Below are positions 43,387-52,800 of a stretch of DNA of 64,000 nucleotides, piece after piece. The DNA is from VXPQ01 sp965232485 (GTDB lineage: Bacteria > Bacteroidota > Rhodothermia > Rhodothermales > VXPQ01). Made by a program: the position numbers and the translations under genes. The DNA lies in contig OZ246975.1 of the NCBI GenBank assembly GCA_965232485.1, positions 1,674,001 to 1,738,000 of the forward strand, in the 5' to 3' direction. Each line of letters begins with the position of its first letter. The stretch's first letter is position 1. Under the pieces are notes generated by a model. It searched no databases. It worked only from the letters and a program-made list of their open reading frames with translations, and had not been told where the DNA came from.

Positions 43387-44979
43387 CAGATAGCTGACGC
43401 CCACCATGGTCAGTATGCAAACCAGGAAGATCAAGAGGCTGTAGTACTGGAAGAAGATGTTGTTGACGATCCACAGGAACGAACCCGGGGCATAGGCAAA
43501 GTCGTCCATCAGGGCGACGGGCGTATCCACCGCCAGCCGGAACAGGCCGAGCGCGAATCCGACGAGCAGGGCGGCGAGACAGCCCTCCTTGTTCAGGCGC
43601 TTGTAGAAGACGCCCAGGAAGAAGACCACGAAGATGGGCGGCCCCAGATAGGCTTGCACGCCCTGCAAATAGTCGTACAGGCCGCGTCCCCCCTGAATGA
43701 CCGGAATCCACGCCAGGCCGATCACGACCATGGCCCCCGTGGCGATGCGTCCCATCCATACCAGATGCCGCTCCGAAGCGCCGGGACGCAGTCGGCTGTA
43801 AAAATCCATGGTGAAGAGCGTGGACGATGCATTGAACACGCCTGCAAGGGAACTCATCAGCGCCGCCAGCAGACCCGCCACCACGATCCCCCGAATCCCC
43901 ACGGGTAAAATGTGCGTCACGAGCAAGGGCAGGGCGGCCTGGGCGTTTTCCGTCACCAGTTCGCCCTCGGCGTTGAACATCGCGTCGCGGATGGACTGGA
44001 CCTCGCCGGATTTCGCCAGCGCAAAGGCGATGATCCCGGGAATGATGAAGATAAAGACCGGGAGCAGCTTCAGGATCGCCGCCGCGATGGAGCCGCGCCG
44101 CGCCTCGGTTTCGTTGGGGGCGCCCAGCACGCGCTGTACGATGTATTGATCGGTGGTCCAGTACCAGAGGCCAATGATCGGCGCGCAGAAAAGCATCCCC
44201 AGCCAGGGATATTGATTATTGAAATACCACGCCATCTCGCTTCCTTCCCGGATCGGCGCCCAGGTGGCGCTGAATCCTTCGGGCACCAGCGGCTTCCACA
44301 GATTGAACATTTCGGGTCCGACGATGGCGCGCAGTTCGCCCCACCCCCCGATGGCCTGCAACCCGAAGATGAGCACCAGAAACGAACCCAGCACCAGAAT
44401 AACGGTTTGCAGCGCCTCGGTGTACGCCACGGCGCGCAACCCTCCCAGCACGCTATAGGCGCCCGTGAAGAGGATCACCAGAATGGAGCCCAGCCAGAAA
44501 CTGTTCATCCCCATGAAATTTATTTCCGGCAACAGGACGCTGAACACCACGCCGCCCGCAAAAATGCCCACGGCGATCTTGGTCAGCACGTAGGCTACGA
44601 GGGAGATTACCGAAAGGAGCGTACGCGAGGCGGGGGAAAAACGCCGTTCGAGGAATTCCGGCATGGTGAACACTTTCGACCGCATGTAGAAGGGAGCCAT
44701 CACCCACCCCAGCACGAGCAGGCACCAGGCATGCAATTCGTAGTGCGCCAGCGCCACGCCGTCGGTGGCCCCGGAACCGGCCAGGCCCACGAGATGCTCC
44801 GAACCGATATTCGAGGCGAAAATGGACGCCCCCACGACGAACCATCCCAGGTGGCGGCCTGCGAGAAAATAATCCGTCGTGGTGTCCGTTTTTTGTCGGA
44901 TCACCCACCAGGCCAAGCCTGCTATCACCATGAAATAGGCGGCGACGATGATCCAGTCCAGCGTTGCGAGCGTGCTCAT
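43225..44979 (-). CDS. sodium/solute symporter (SSS family)
   Basis: This is a 584-residue inner-membrane cotransporter of the SSS/SLC5 family with about 13-14 helices. The start TLDWIIVAAYFMVIAGLAWW and ATTDYFLAGRHLGWFVVGAS-like region (TTTDYFLAGRHLGWFVVGAS) carry the first two helices and the sodium-binding residues. GSEHLVGLAGSGATDGVALA (near 60) and the conserved GGLRAVAYTEALQTVILVLG (near 180) follow. The closest style is sugar transporters of the SGLT branch. It is divergent from the xylose isomerase gene across 583 bp of disturbed DNA, which suggests that it imports a sugar used there. The last 54 codons are duplicated at 41019. Confidence 0.88.
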   Translation of the reverse strand: MSTLATLDWIIVAAYFMVIAGLAWWVIRQKTDTTTDYFLAGRHLGWFVVGASIFASNIGSEHLVGLAGSGATDGVALAHYELHAWCLLVLGWVMAPFYMRSKVFTMPEFLERRFSPASRTLLSVISLVAYVLTKIAVGIFAGGVVFSVLLPEINFMGMNSFWLGSILVILFTGAYSVLGGLRAVAYTEALQTVILVLGSFLVLIFGLQAIGGWGELRAIVGPEMFNLWKPLVPEGFSATWAPIREGSEMAWYFNNQYPWLGMLFCAPIIGLWYWTTDQYIVQRVLGAPNETEARRGSIAAAILKLLPVFIFIIPGIIAFALAKSGEVQSIRDAMFNAEGELVTENAQAALPLLVTHILPVGIRGIVVAGLLAALMSSLAGVFNASSTLFTMDFYSRLRPGASERHLVWMGRIATGAMVVIGLAWIPVIQGGRGLYDYLQGVQAYLGPPIFVVFFLGVFYKRLNKEGCLAALLVGFALGLFRLAVDTPVALMDDFAYAPGSFLWIVNNIFFQYYSLLIFLVCILTMVGVSYLTQPPAYEQISGLTFGTLTEEHRSRSRSSWDWKDVTFTALVLALILTAYLYFTG

Positions 44980-45056
44980 ATTGAGGGGTTCTGGAGTGTT
45001 TCAGATTAATAAGGTGAATTTTCCGTGGCTTTTAAGGAGTTATGCCGCTTCCTTGT

Positions 45057-45290
45057 TCCGTATCTCAGGGACTGCCCTGCAATGCAATCAGGCGCCGTCA
45101 TGCGTTCTCCGCTCGCCATTCTGAAAAACATCTTCGCGGTAACGCCCTTCCCTTCGTATCCGGCAAGGCGGGAAAAAGGCCGCCATGCTCGCATTCTATC
45201 GAAGAATTGAGTAGATTTATCTTATGCTCGCCCATTTGGGCTGGGAATTCTCGACACGCCTGGAGACTTATTGATGGAGACGGAGCAAGT
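45057..45290 (+). mobile_element. deletion derivative of the SDH-protease element
   Basis: 45057-45253 is about 85-87 % identical to 41205-41397 and includes GAAGAATTGAGTAGATTTAT exactly and the first codons of the protease (MLAHLGWEFS). The match then jumps to the sequence at the end of the protease gene and the start of the small gene (ATTGATGGAGACGGAGCAA at about 45270-45288). The 900-bp coding core is missing. Internally deleted copies with conserved edges are typical of non-autonomous elements. Confidence 0.6.
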
Positions 45291-45441
45291 AGTCGTGTGG
45301 CGGCCCCGCATAATTGAGGAATGACACAGACAGCGTGCGCCTGCCTCCCGAGGGGCGCTTCATGAACGCGACCTCCGAATCCGCCGTGTTTTTCGCTGAT
45401 TTCAACGACGCCATCGTGTCGCGCTTTTCGCGTGAAAGCGA

Positions 45442-45480
45442 AGCGCTGATCAAAGTGGAATGGATCAGAGTATCCTTAAG
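45442..45480 (-). repeat. 39-bp dyad repeat, copy 2
   Basis: On the minus strand it begins TTAAGGATACTCTGATC; its dyad is CTGATC/GATCAG with an 11-base loop. Lies just before the xylose isomerase gene. Confidence 0.6.
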
Positions 45481-45562
45481 ATGCATTTCTGGCGCGTTCC
45501 TTCGTACCTTACGGATTCTTGCATAATCATTCCGTCAAACCACCTTCTTCACTGCGTTGTCC

Positions 45563-46732
45563 ATGTCTGATTCGTATCGCCCGAAACCCGAAGACAAGTT
45601 CACTTTTGGCCTCTGGACCGTCGGAAACGTAGGCCGGGATCCGTTCGGGGAACCAGTCCGCGCCCCGTTCTCCCCCGTTGAAATCGTCCACATGCTGGCG
45701 GACGTGGGCGCCTACGGAGTCAATTTTCACGACAACGACCTCGTGCCCATCGACGCGACGGCCCGGGAACGGGACGAAATCGTGCGATCCTTCAAGGAAG
45801 CGCTCGACGAACGGGGCCTGAAAGTCCCGATGGCGACCACCAACCTGTTCACAGACCCAGCGTTTCGGGACGGAGCCTTTACCGCCAACGACCCGGCGGT
45901 TCGGGCGTACGCCATCCACAAGACAATGCACGCCATCGACCTCGGCGTGGAGTGCGGGGCCTCCACCTATGTCTTTTGGGGAGGCCGCGAAGGGACCGAA
46001 TCCGACGCCACGAAGAACCCGGTGGACGCGTTGGCCTGGATGCGGGAAGCGCTGAATTTTCTGTGCGAATATGTGGTGGAGCAGGGGTACGACCTGCGTT
46101 TCGCGCTGGAGCCGAAACCGAACGAACCGCGAGGCGACATATATTTTCCCACGGTAGGCTCCATGCTCGGCTTCATCGCTACGCTGGATTATCCGGAAAT
46201 GGTGGGCCTGAACCCGGAGGTGGCCCACGAACACATGGCGGGCCTGAATTTCACCCACGCCGTGGCGCAGGCGTGGGACGCAGGAAAACTGTTCCATATC
46301 GACCTGAACGATCAGAATCCGGGCCGCTACGACCAGGATTTCCGGTTCGCCGCGCACAACGTCAAGCCCGCGTTTTTCCTTGTGAAACTGCTGGAGGAGG
46401 TGGGCTACGACGGCCCGCGCCATTTCGACGCCCACGCCTATCGCACCGAAGACGCCGAGGGCGTAAAAGATTTTGCGCGCGGGTGCATGAGGAGTTATCT
46501 GATTCTGAAGGAAAAGGCGCAAGCGTTCGCCGAAGACGAGACGATCCAGGCGTTGCTTGCCGAAGCGCAGCAACCCTCCGCCGAATTTCCGTCGTATGCG
46601 GGGGGCTATTCCAGCGAGGCGGCGGAAGCGTTGCGGGCGCATTCCTTTGACCGGGCGCAGTTGGCTTCCCGGGGTCTGGCCTACGAAAAAATCGACCAGT
46701 TGCTCACCGATCTCCTGCTTGGCGTGCGGTGA
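45563..46732 (+). CDS. xylA: xylose isomerase
   Basis: XylA interconverts D-xylose and D-xylulose (and glucose and fructose) with two divalent metals in the cytoplasm. The 389-residue length is that of the short (class I, actinobacterial-type) enzymes. Characteristic segments are FGLWTVGNVGRDPFG, GVNFHDNDLVPI (catalytic His), YVFWGGREGTESD, the metal-binding ALEPKPNEPRGD, HEHMAGLNF and HIDLNDQNPGRYDQD. I prefer the ATG at 45563 to a TTG two codons earlier. The downstream MazG-like gene is 81 bases away in the same direction. The divergent symporter is a plausible sugar importer. A xylulokinase is not in the window. Confidence 0.93.
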   Translation: MSDSYRPKPEDKFTFGLWTVGNVGRDPFGEPVRAPFSPVEIVHMLADVGAYGVNFHDNDLVPIDATARERDEIVRSFKEALDERGLKVPMATTNLFTDPAFRDGAFTANDPAVRAYAIHKTMHAIDLGVECGASTYVFWGGREGTESDATKNPVDALAWMREALNFLCEYVVEQGYDLRFALEPKPNEPRGDIYFPTVGSMLGFIATLDYPEMVGLNPEVAHEHMAGLNFTHAVAQAWDAGKLFHIDLNDQNPGRYDQDFRFAAHNVKPAFFLVKLLEEVGYDGPRHFDAHAYRTEDAEGVKDFARGCMRSYLILKEKAQAFAEDETIQALLAEAQQPSAEFPSYAGGYSSEAAEALRAHSFDRAQLASRGLAYEKIDQLLTDLLLGVR

Positions 46733-46813
46733 CAGGCCCGTTTCGGGCCCGTCTTCCCTGCTGCGCCTCCCGATCTCCGCGCATTCCGCTTTCCTTCTTG
46801 TGCACGCACTGCC

Positions 46814-47206
46814 ATGTCCTCCCGCTCTTCCTCCAGTTATCAGTCCGACGCGCTGCGGACCTTGTCCCGGCAATTTCATATAGGCGACGGCAGCGACGAA
46901 AGCGCCGTATCGCCCGAACTGCTGCACGGAGCCATTGGCCTGGCTACCGAAGCGGGCGAGTTGCTGGACGCCATCAAGCGCGCGCTCTACTACGGGGGTA
47001 CGCTGGACAAGCCCAATCTGGTTGAAGAGCTGGGCGATCTCGAATGGTACATGGCCGTAATCCGGGATGCGCTCGGGGTGGATCAGGAAGAAGTGCAGCG
47101 CATCAACATTGCGAAATTGCGGGCGCGTTATCCGGAGAAGTTCACCACGGAAGAGGCCTACAACCGGGACCTCGACCGCGAACGGGAGATCGTGAAAGGG
47201 GGCTGA
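46814..47206 (+). CDS. MazG-like nucleotide pyrophosphohydrolase
   Basis: The 130-residue protein belongs to the all-alpha NTP pyrophosphatase superfamily (MazG-like). The two metal-binding helices are LATEAGELLDAIKRA (E-x-x-E) and LVEELGDLEWYMAVI (E-E-x-x-D). Such enzymes cleave non-canonical or excess (d)NTPs to monophosphate and pyrophosphate. The serine-rich first 10 residues are variable. It has a single catalytic domain, unlike E. coli MazG with two. It follows xylA in the same orientation but is functionally unrelated, so cotranscription may be incidental. Confidence 0.82.
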   Translation: MSSRSSSSYQSDALRTLSRQFHIGDGSDESAVSPELLHGAIGLATEAGELLDAIKRALYYGGTLDKPNLVEELGDLEWYMAVIRDALGVDQEEVQRINIAKLRARYPEKFTTEEAYNRDLDREREIVKGG

Positions 47207-47326
47207 CGCGGCCAGCGCGCGCCGCGCAGCCTTCCGAAGGGCGTATCGCGTCCGCGACGCCTCGAATTCACAGCGCTTTCCCTGATTCCGACAACGGAAT
47301 CATAATGTCCTGTACTTGCGAACGCG

Positions 47327-47365
47327 ACGCGCTGATCGAAGCGGTTATGATCAGGGTATCCTTAA
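47327..47365 (-). repeat. 39-bp dyad repeat, copy 3
   Basis: On the minus strand it begins TTAAGGATACCCTGATC; dyad CTGATC/GATCAG. It runs a few bases into the 3' end of the PEP-hydrolase-family gene, between two convergent genes. Confidence 0.6.
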
Positions 47366-48190
47366 CTCCTTGAACCTTCGCGCTTGCGCCTCAATGGCCG
47401 GTTCGGTGGCGAGCCGCTCCACGCTGGAGGCGCCGAAGAACCCGACGACGCCTTCCGTGTGGTCGAAGATGTACTGCGCATCGTCCGGTTCGGCGATGGG
47501 GCCGCCGTGGCATAGCACGAGCACATCGGGATTGATGGCTTTCGCGGCGTCGTGAATGGCCTGGACGCGCTTTGCGGATTCCGCGAGCGTCGGCGCCGTA
47601 GCGGGATTCACCCCGATAGACCCCTTCACGGTCGTGTTCATATGCGCCACGACGATATCCGCGCCGGCCTCGGTCAGGGCGGCGGCCTGGGCTTCGTCGA
47701 AGGCGTACGGACAGGTGAGCATGTCGAGTTCGTGGGCCAGGCGGATCATCTCGATTTCGAGGTTGAAACTCATGCCGGTTTCTTCCAGAATCTGCCGGAA
47801 ATTCCCGTCGATCACGCCCACGGTAGGGAAATTCTGGACCCCGTCGAACCCGGCCTCCTTGAGTTGCTTCAGGAAAACGGGCATCAACCGGAAAGGATCG
47901 GTGCCGCATACGCCCGCCAGCACCGGGGTATCCTTGACGACTGGCAGGACTTCCCCGGCCATGTCCATGACGATGGCGTTCGCGTCGCCGTAGGCCATGA
48001 GGCCCGCCGCGCTCCCTCGCCCCGCCATGCGGTAGCGCCCGGAATTGTAGATGATGATGAGGTCGACGCCGCCGCGTTCGGCGAACTTGGCGGAGATGCC
48101 TGTTCCGGCGCCGGCGCCAATGATCGGCTTGCCCGCCGAAACCTGGTTGCGAAGGCGTTGCAGGCACTGCTGGTGCGGAATGAATGGCAT
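47351..48190 (-). CDS. phosphoenolpyruvate hydrolase family protein (TIM barrel)
   Basis: The 279-residue protein is a TIM-barrel enzyme of the family named after PEP hydrolase. Conserved strands include KPIIGAGAGTGISAKFAERG, DLIIIYNSGRYRMAGRGSAA, PVLAGVCGTDPFRLM, GVQNFPTVGVIDG, IVVAHMNTTVKGSIG and VLVLCHGGPIAEP. The real substrate is probably a C-C bond-containing acid cleaved retro-aldol fashion; the hydrolase name is historical. It is 19 bases downstream of a Tm-1-like gene. The two are found together widely, often as one fused protein, so they very likely act in one pathway. The promoter must lie upstream of the whole minus-strand cluster. Confidence 0.85.
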   Translation of the reverse strand: MPFIPHQQCLQRLRNQVSAGKPIIGAGAGTGISAKFAERGGVDLIIIYNSGRYRMAGRGSAAGLMAYGDANAIVMDMAGEVLPVVKDTPVLAGVCGTDPFRLMPVFLKQLKEAGFDGVQNFPTVGVIDGNFRQILEETGMSFNLEIEMIRLAHELDMLTCPYAFDEAQAAALTEAGADIVVAHMNTTVKGSIGVNPATAPTLAESAKRVQAIHDAAKAINPDVLVLCHGGPIAEPDDAQYIFDHTEGVVGFFGASSVERLATEPAIEAQARRFKELRIP

Positions 48191-48209
48191 GGATGCGTGT
48201 CGTTCTTTT

Positions 48210-49430
48210 TTAAGGATGCGATGATTGCGTCATGAGGGCGACGAACCGCTCGAAAACGGCGTCGGCGAAGGCGGTATCGTTGATATGGAGATCAAGTTCC
48301 ACGAGTTCGACGGGGGGCCGTATGTGCTTGCGCAGGGCGGCGAACAGGGCCTCGTTCGCGGCGGGATCATGGAACGGTTCGCCTTCCCGGTCGAGCATGC
48401 TGACCCCCTTGAGCGGCAGCATGAGTACTGTGGGGCCCGTCGCCTTGTTCAGGTTTTCCGCGATGCGCCGCCCGATTTCCCCGCATTCCTCGGCGGTCGT
48501 ACGCATCAGGGTTACGTTCGGGTTGTGTCGGTACAAGTTGCGTCCGCGAAACGGTTCGGGCACGGTATGCATGGCCCGGAAATTCACCATGTCAAGCGCC
48601 CCGCACGAAACGACCTGGGGGACGCCCGTTTCGCCCGCCGCGGTCAGCCGGTCCGGCCCGGCGGAGAGCACGCCGCCCACCACCTCGTCGCACCATTCTG
48701 TCGTGGTCATGTCCGCTACACCCGCCACGTAGCCGTCCCGGATCAGTCCCTCCATGGAACGCCCCCCGGAACCGGTGGCGTGGAATACGAGCATCTCGTA
48801 CCCGGCTTTTTCCATGCGCTCGCGAATCCTGTTCACGCAGGGAGTGGTTACGCCAAACATGGAGGCGGCCACGACGGGACGATCTTTCGCGGGCGGCACA
48901 TCCTGTCCGACCATGCCGCAAATGGCGCCGGCGGCGTTGGCGAGAATGCGGCGCGACAACGGATTCAGGCCCGCAATATCGACCGTCGAATACATCAGCG
49001 TGACATCCTTTATGCCCACATAGGGCGCTACGTCCGCCGACACAACGGTCGAAACCATCAGTTTGGGAACGCCCACGGGCAGCGTCTGCATGGCCGCCGC
49101 GGCGATGCTCGTGCCGCCGCCTCCGCCAAGCGCCAGCGCGCCGTGGAACCGGCCCGCCTCGTATAGTTCCGGCGTGAGGCGGCAGACGCCCCGAATCATG
49201 ACGTCGACGGCTTCTCCCCGATCTCTTCGCTCCCGCAGCGCTTTGAGGGAAGAGCCTCCGGCGGCGGCTACCTCGCCCGCCGGGACGTCCGGGGGAAATC
49301 CGGGTTCGCCCAGCACGCCCGCATCCATCGTCAGCGTTCCAAAACCCCGTTCGCGGACGAGGTCGCGCACATACTCGTATTCCACGCCTTTCGTGTCGAG
49401 CGTGCCGATAAGCAGAATGGTTCGAGACAT
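48210..49430 (-). CDS. Tm-1-like ATP-binding protein (UPF0261)
   Basis: The 406-residue protein matches the family named after the tomato virus-resistance protein Tm-1. Its N-terminal domain is ATP-binding-like (ILLIGTLDTKGVEYEYVRDL, then GGGGGTSIAAAAMQTLPVGV, a glycine-rich loop). The second domain contains VAASMFGVTTPCVNRIRERM and LVFHATGSGGRSMEGLI. In bacteria it occurs beside or fused to the PEP-hydrolase family barrel, as here, and its reaction is not established. It is the third gene of a minus-strand run that starts with the ThuA/dehydrogenase fusion and the cupin. Confidence 0.85.
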   Translation of the reverse strand: MSRTILLIGTLDTKGVEYEYVRDLVRERGFGTLTMDAGVLGEPGFPPDVPAGEVAAAGGSSLKALRERRDRGEAVDVMIRGVCRLTPELYEAGRFHGALALGGGGGTSIAAAAMQTLPVGVPKLMVSTVVSADVAPYVGIKDVTLMYSTVDIAGLNPLSRRILANAAGAICGMVGQDVPPAKDRPVVAASMFGVTTPCVNRIRERMEKAGYEMLVFHATGSGGRSMEGLIRDGYVAGVADMTTTEWCDEVVGGVLSAGPDRLTAAGETGVPQVVSCGALDMVNFRAMHTVPEPFRGRNLYRHNPNVTLMRTTAEECGEIGRRIAENLNKATGPTVLMLPLKGVSMLDREGEPFHDPAANEALFAALRKHIRPPVELVELDLHINDTAFADAVFERFVALMTQSSHP

Positions 49431-49458
49431 AGCCGCTGCGACGGATCAGGGCGACGGG

Positions 49459-49890
49459 TTAGGATGATGGGTAACGAAGGGGCGTTTTGAGGGTGCGCCA
49501 GGGTTCTTCTTCGTACACGTCTACGGTGGCGGGACCCTCGAAGGTCGCCGGAGACAGGATAGCAAGGAAGATGAGCGATTCGTCTCCCGCATTCCAGGTG
49601 GCGTGCACGACGTCCTTCGGAATGTGCGCCATGTCGCCGGGACCAAGCAGGCGCTTTTCTTCGTCCACCCATTGCTCCGCCGTTCCAGAGATTACGTAGA
49701 TGATCTCTTCGAGGGCCGGATGGCGGTGAAACTGGTGCGCATCCCCGGGCGGCATATGCACCCGGACCATGAGGAGATCTTTGGCCTCGGTCAGTCCGGG
49801 GCGGCACAGCCAATGGTGGGGTCCCCAAGGGACTTCTTCTACCTCCGCTTCCGAGGCAGTGACGAAACGCAGGGTTCGGTCGTTGGGCAT
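49459..49890 (-). CDS. cupin-domain protein
   Basis: A 143-residue single-domain cupin. Motif 1 is MPPGDAHQFHRHPALEEIIYV (His-x-His, then Glu) and motif 2 is GPGDMAHIPKDVVHATWN (ending in His), so a metal site is complete. Single cupins of this size are often sugar-binding, isomerase or dioxygenase enzymes. I chose the ATG at 49888-49890, since codons upstream overlap the large preceding gene in another frame. It lies seven bases after the ThuA/dehydrogenase gene, so both are made from one message. Substrate unknown, probably a sugar acid or related catabolite. Confidence 0.82.
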   Translation of the reverse strand: MPNDRTLRFVTASEAEVEEVPWGPHHWLCRPGLTEAKDLLMVRVHMPPGDAHQFHRHPALEEIIYVISGTAEQWVDEEKRLLGPGDMAHIPKDVVHATWNAGDESLIFLAILSPATFEGPATVDVYEEEPWRTLKTPLRYPSS

Positions 49891-49897
49891 TTTTGCG

Positions 49898-52800
49898 TCA
49901 GTTGTCGGCTTCCGGTTCGTTCTCCGGGTCCAGCGAAACGAGCACGCCCTGCATCGCCACATAGTGGCCCGCATAGGTGCAAATAAACGGATAATCCCCG
50001 GGCGGCGGCATGGCGAACGTGACTTCAACGGTTTCTCCGGGCCCCGCCGTTGCCGTGTAGGCAATGATCTTCTCCTCGTGTTCCGGCGGGATGTAGTCGT
50101 GCTCCGCTGCCGCGAGGGCCGCCAGGCCCACCGGATTGACGTATTCCCAGTGCTCAAGAACCACCACGTTATGCGTCATGGCCGGCGACGCGGCGTTGTT
50201 CACGAACCGGATGGTGACAATCTCGCCGGCTACAGCCTCAATGAACCGGGCGTCGAAGGCCATATCATCTCCTACGGAAGCAATCGTAATTACGCCATCC
50301 CGATCCGGGCGCTGGCCTCCCCGCGAAGCGCCCGCTTCTTCCGCTGCGCCCCCGGCCATATCCATGGTCGTGATTTCGCCGGACAGGATGCCGCTCATGC
50401 GGTGGAACGCGACATGCCCGACGGCTTCCTTGACGGCGCCCGTCAAGGCGTCCGCGCGGTTCGCGGCGCGCAGAAAACCTCGGGCATGTTTCGCGCCCGC
50501 AGCCGTGGCGGCGTGCGGAATCCACGCGTCCTCGGCGTTTTCGGGGGCGGTAAGCATAGCAAACACGGCGGCTCCTGTCTCGTCGGAGGGGGGACTGTCC
50601 GCAAGCGCAAGCAGGACGGCCAGCCGCACGCGCGCGTCCTCGTCTTCCAGCATGTTGCGCTCCATGAGGGCGTCGCGCGAGGCGTCGGAAGGCGGCAGGA
50701 CTTGCGCGGCGGCGCGGCGCACGGCGGCGGAGGGATGGCGCAGGGCTTCCGCGGCCACTCCGAAGGCCTCGCCGTCAGGGCTGTCCAGCAAATCCAGCCC
50801 ATGCAGGGTCCAGAGGGCGTGCACGGCGGCGGGATTCAGTCCCAGCGCGTCCATGGACGTATCGCGCACGAGGCCGTAAAGGTCCGTTGCCACATCTTGT
50901 TCGCCCCGCTCTACGAGAAGGCGCTGCGCGGTTTGCCGCCAGAACATGTTGTCGCGCCGGAGCGCGGCGACGAGTTCCTGCGGGGAAGCCCCGGAAAGGT
51001 CCATGGACTCGCCCGGCTCGGCGTCCTTGTGCGCGATGCGGTAGATGCGGCCGCGCGCCCGATCCCGCAGATCGGTCACGTACGCATTGTTCTTGCCATG
51101 CTCCCAGCCTTCCCGAAACGGGCCAAGGTTGTGCTGCGGGATGTAGTTGTACCAATCAACCATCCACAGCGCGCCGTCGGGGCCCACCTCGGCAAGAATG
51201 GGAATGGTCCATTCGTCGTCGCTGGCGAGCATATTCCATTTATTGAGCGCCTTGTAGTCGCTGCCGTCCGGCTCGATCGCGAATCGTCCCAGCGTGCGAA
51301 CGGTGGGACCGGCGACGAACGCGATGCGGTTCCAGTATTTCTCGGGAAAATCGCGCGCCGTGTACAAGGCATGCCCGGACCCGGCGGTATAATTGCCTTT
51401 CCAGTCCCCCTGCCGGGTGCGGGTGGTCACCGGGTGGACGCGCCGGTCCTCGGCAATGGTTCCGAGCCGCTCGGGCGTCCAGCCGCGCACCGCTTCGTAG
51501 TATCGGTTCGGGATCGGCATGTATACGCTGGGGTTGTTGTTGGCTGTCGAGGCAAAGGGAATCCCCTCCTCGCTGAAACCGAATCCCCAGGTGTTGTTGT
51601 TCGTCATCCGCACGAATTCCAGTTTGGATCCATCCGGTTTGAAGCGGAAGAATCCCATCGGGAAGCGGTGCGCTTCGCCCCCGACTGCGCCCTCGAAGCC
51701 CGAATAGCCCACCACGCCCCATATCCAGTTGTCGAAGCCCATCCGGATGTTGTTGGGGCCCGCATGCGTGTCGAACGTCCCCCAGCCTTCAAACAGCACT
51801 TCCCGCACATCAGCCTTGTCGTCCCCGTCCGTATCCTTCAGAAAAAAGGTGTACGGAGCCTGCACCACCACGACGCCGCCGTTCGCAAAGGCGAAACCGG
51901 TCGGGATGCTCAGGTTCTCGGCGAACACCTTGAACGAGTCAGCCCGGCCGTCCCCGTCGGTATCTTCGAGAATCGTGATGCGGTCATTCCCTTGTCCGAC
52001 CTCTTCCCGGAGCTGATTCGGGTAATCGATGGTTTCTGCGATCCATAGTCTTCCGCGTTCGTCCCATGCCATGTAGATGGGCTTGACGATGTCGGGCTCC
52101 GCCGCAAAGAGTTGAATCTCGAACCCCGGCGGCGCCACCATACGGGACATGGACGTTTCAATGTCCAGGGGCAGCTGCATGGGGCGCAGCTTGCGCTCGT
52201 TTTCCGGGTTCGAGTTGTATTCAAGGGAAGGCAGTACGGCGTCGACGTATTCGTACGGCATGGATCGGGGGGCGACGTCAAGCGCCCAGTCTCCGGCGGC
52301 CCACTTTATGCCCCGCGCAACCAGTTGCTGGAATCCCGGCTGCGACCAGGTCCGTTCGTCGTGCCCCCAGGCGGTGTAGAATATGCGCCCTTCGCCGTGC
52401 GTCCGCACCCAGGTCCATGGCTCCACATGATCCCCCTCGCGGCGCACTTCGAGCACGGTTCGATCAGGGTTGTGGTTCTTGTGGACGTACGTTTCGTCCC
52501 AACTCTCGAATTCCGGCACGCCGAGGATGGCGGAATGTGTCGGATCCGTGCGTTCCGTACGCACGACGCCGACGCCGTGGCTGTCGAAGGCCGCGCCGAC
52601 GAGCGCGATGTAGGCTTCCGAATTGCGGAACATGCCCGATGCGCAGTGCAGCGGAACGAATCCGCCGCCCTCCGCGACATAATCCAGCAGGGCCTGTTTC
52701 TGCGCGGCCGTCATCTCCAGATAATTGGCGTAAAAGACCACCGCGTCGAACTGGCGCATATGTTCGAGGTTGATATCCTCGACTTCGTCCGTGTAGAAAA

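Larger units (their letters stand above)
44980..45562. other. disturbed intergenic region between symporter and xylA
   Basis: About 580 bp without an intact gene. It contains the deletion derivative of the SDH element (45057-45290), a short open frame of unknown origin (NATSESAVFFADFNDAIVSR) and a copy of the 39-bp dyad repeat at 45442-45480. Promoters of the symporter and xylose isomerase genes must lie at its two ends. Confidence 0.55.

Noticed and set aside
49769..52048. 759-codon open frame antisense to the ThuA/dehydrogenase gene
   Set aside because: No start context and a composition rich in Arg, His and Gly; the sense gene has clear domains.
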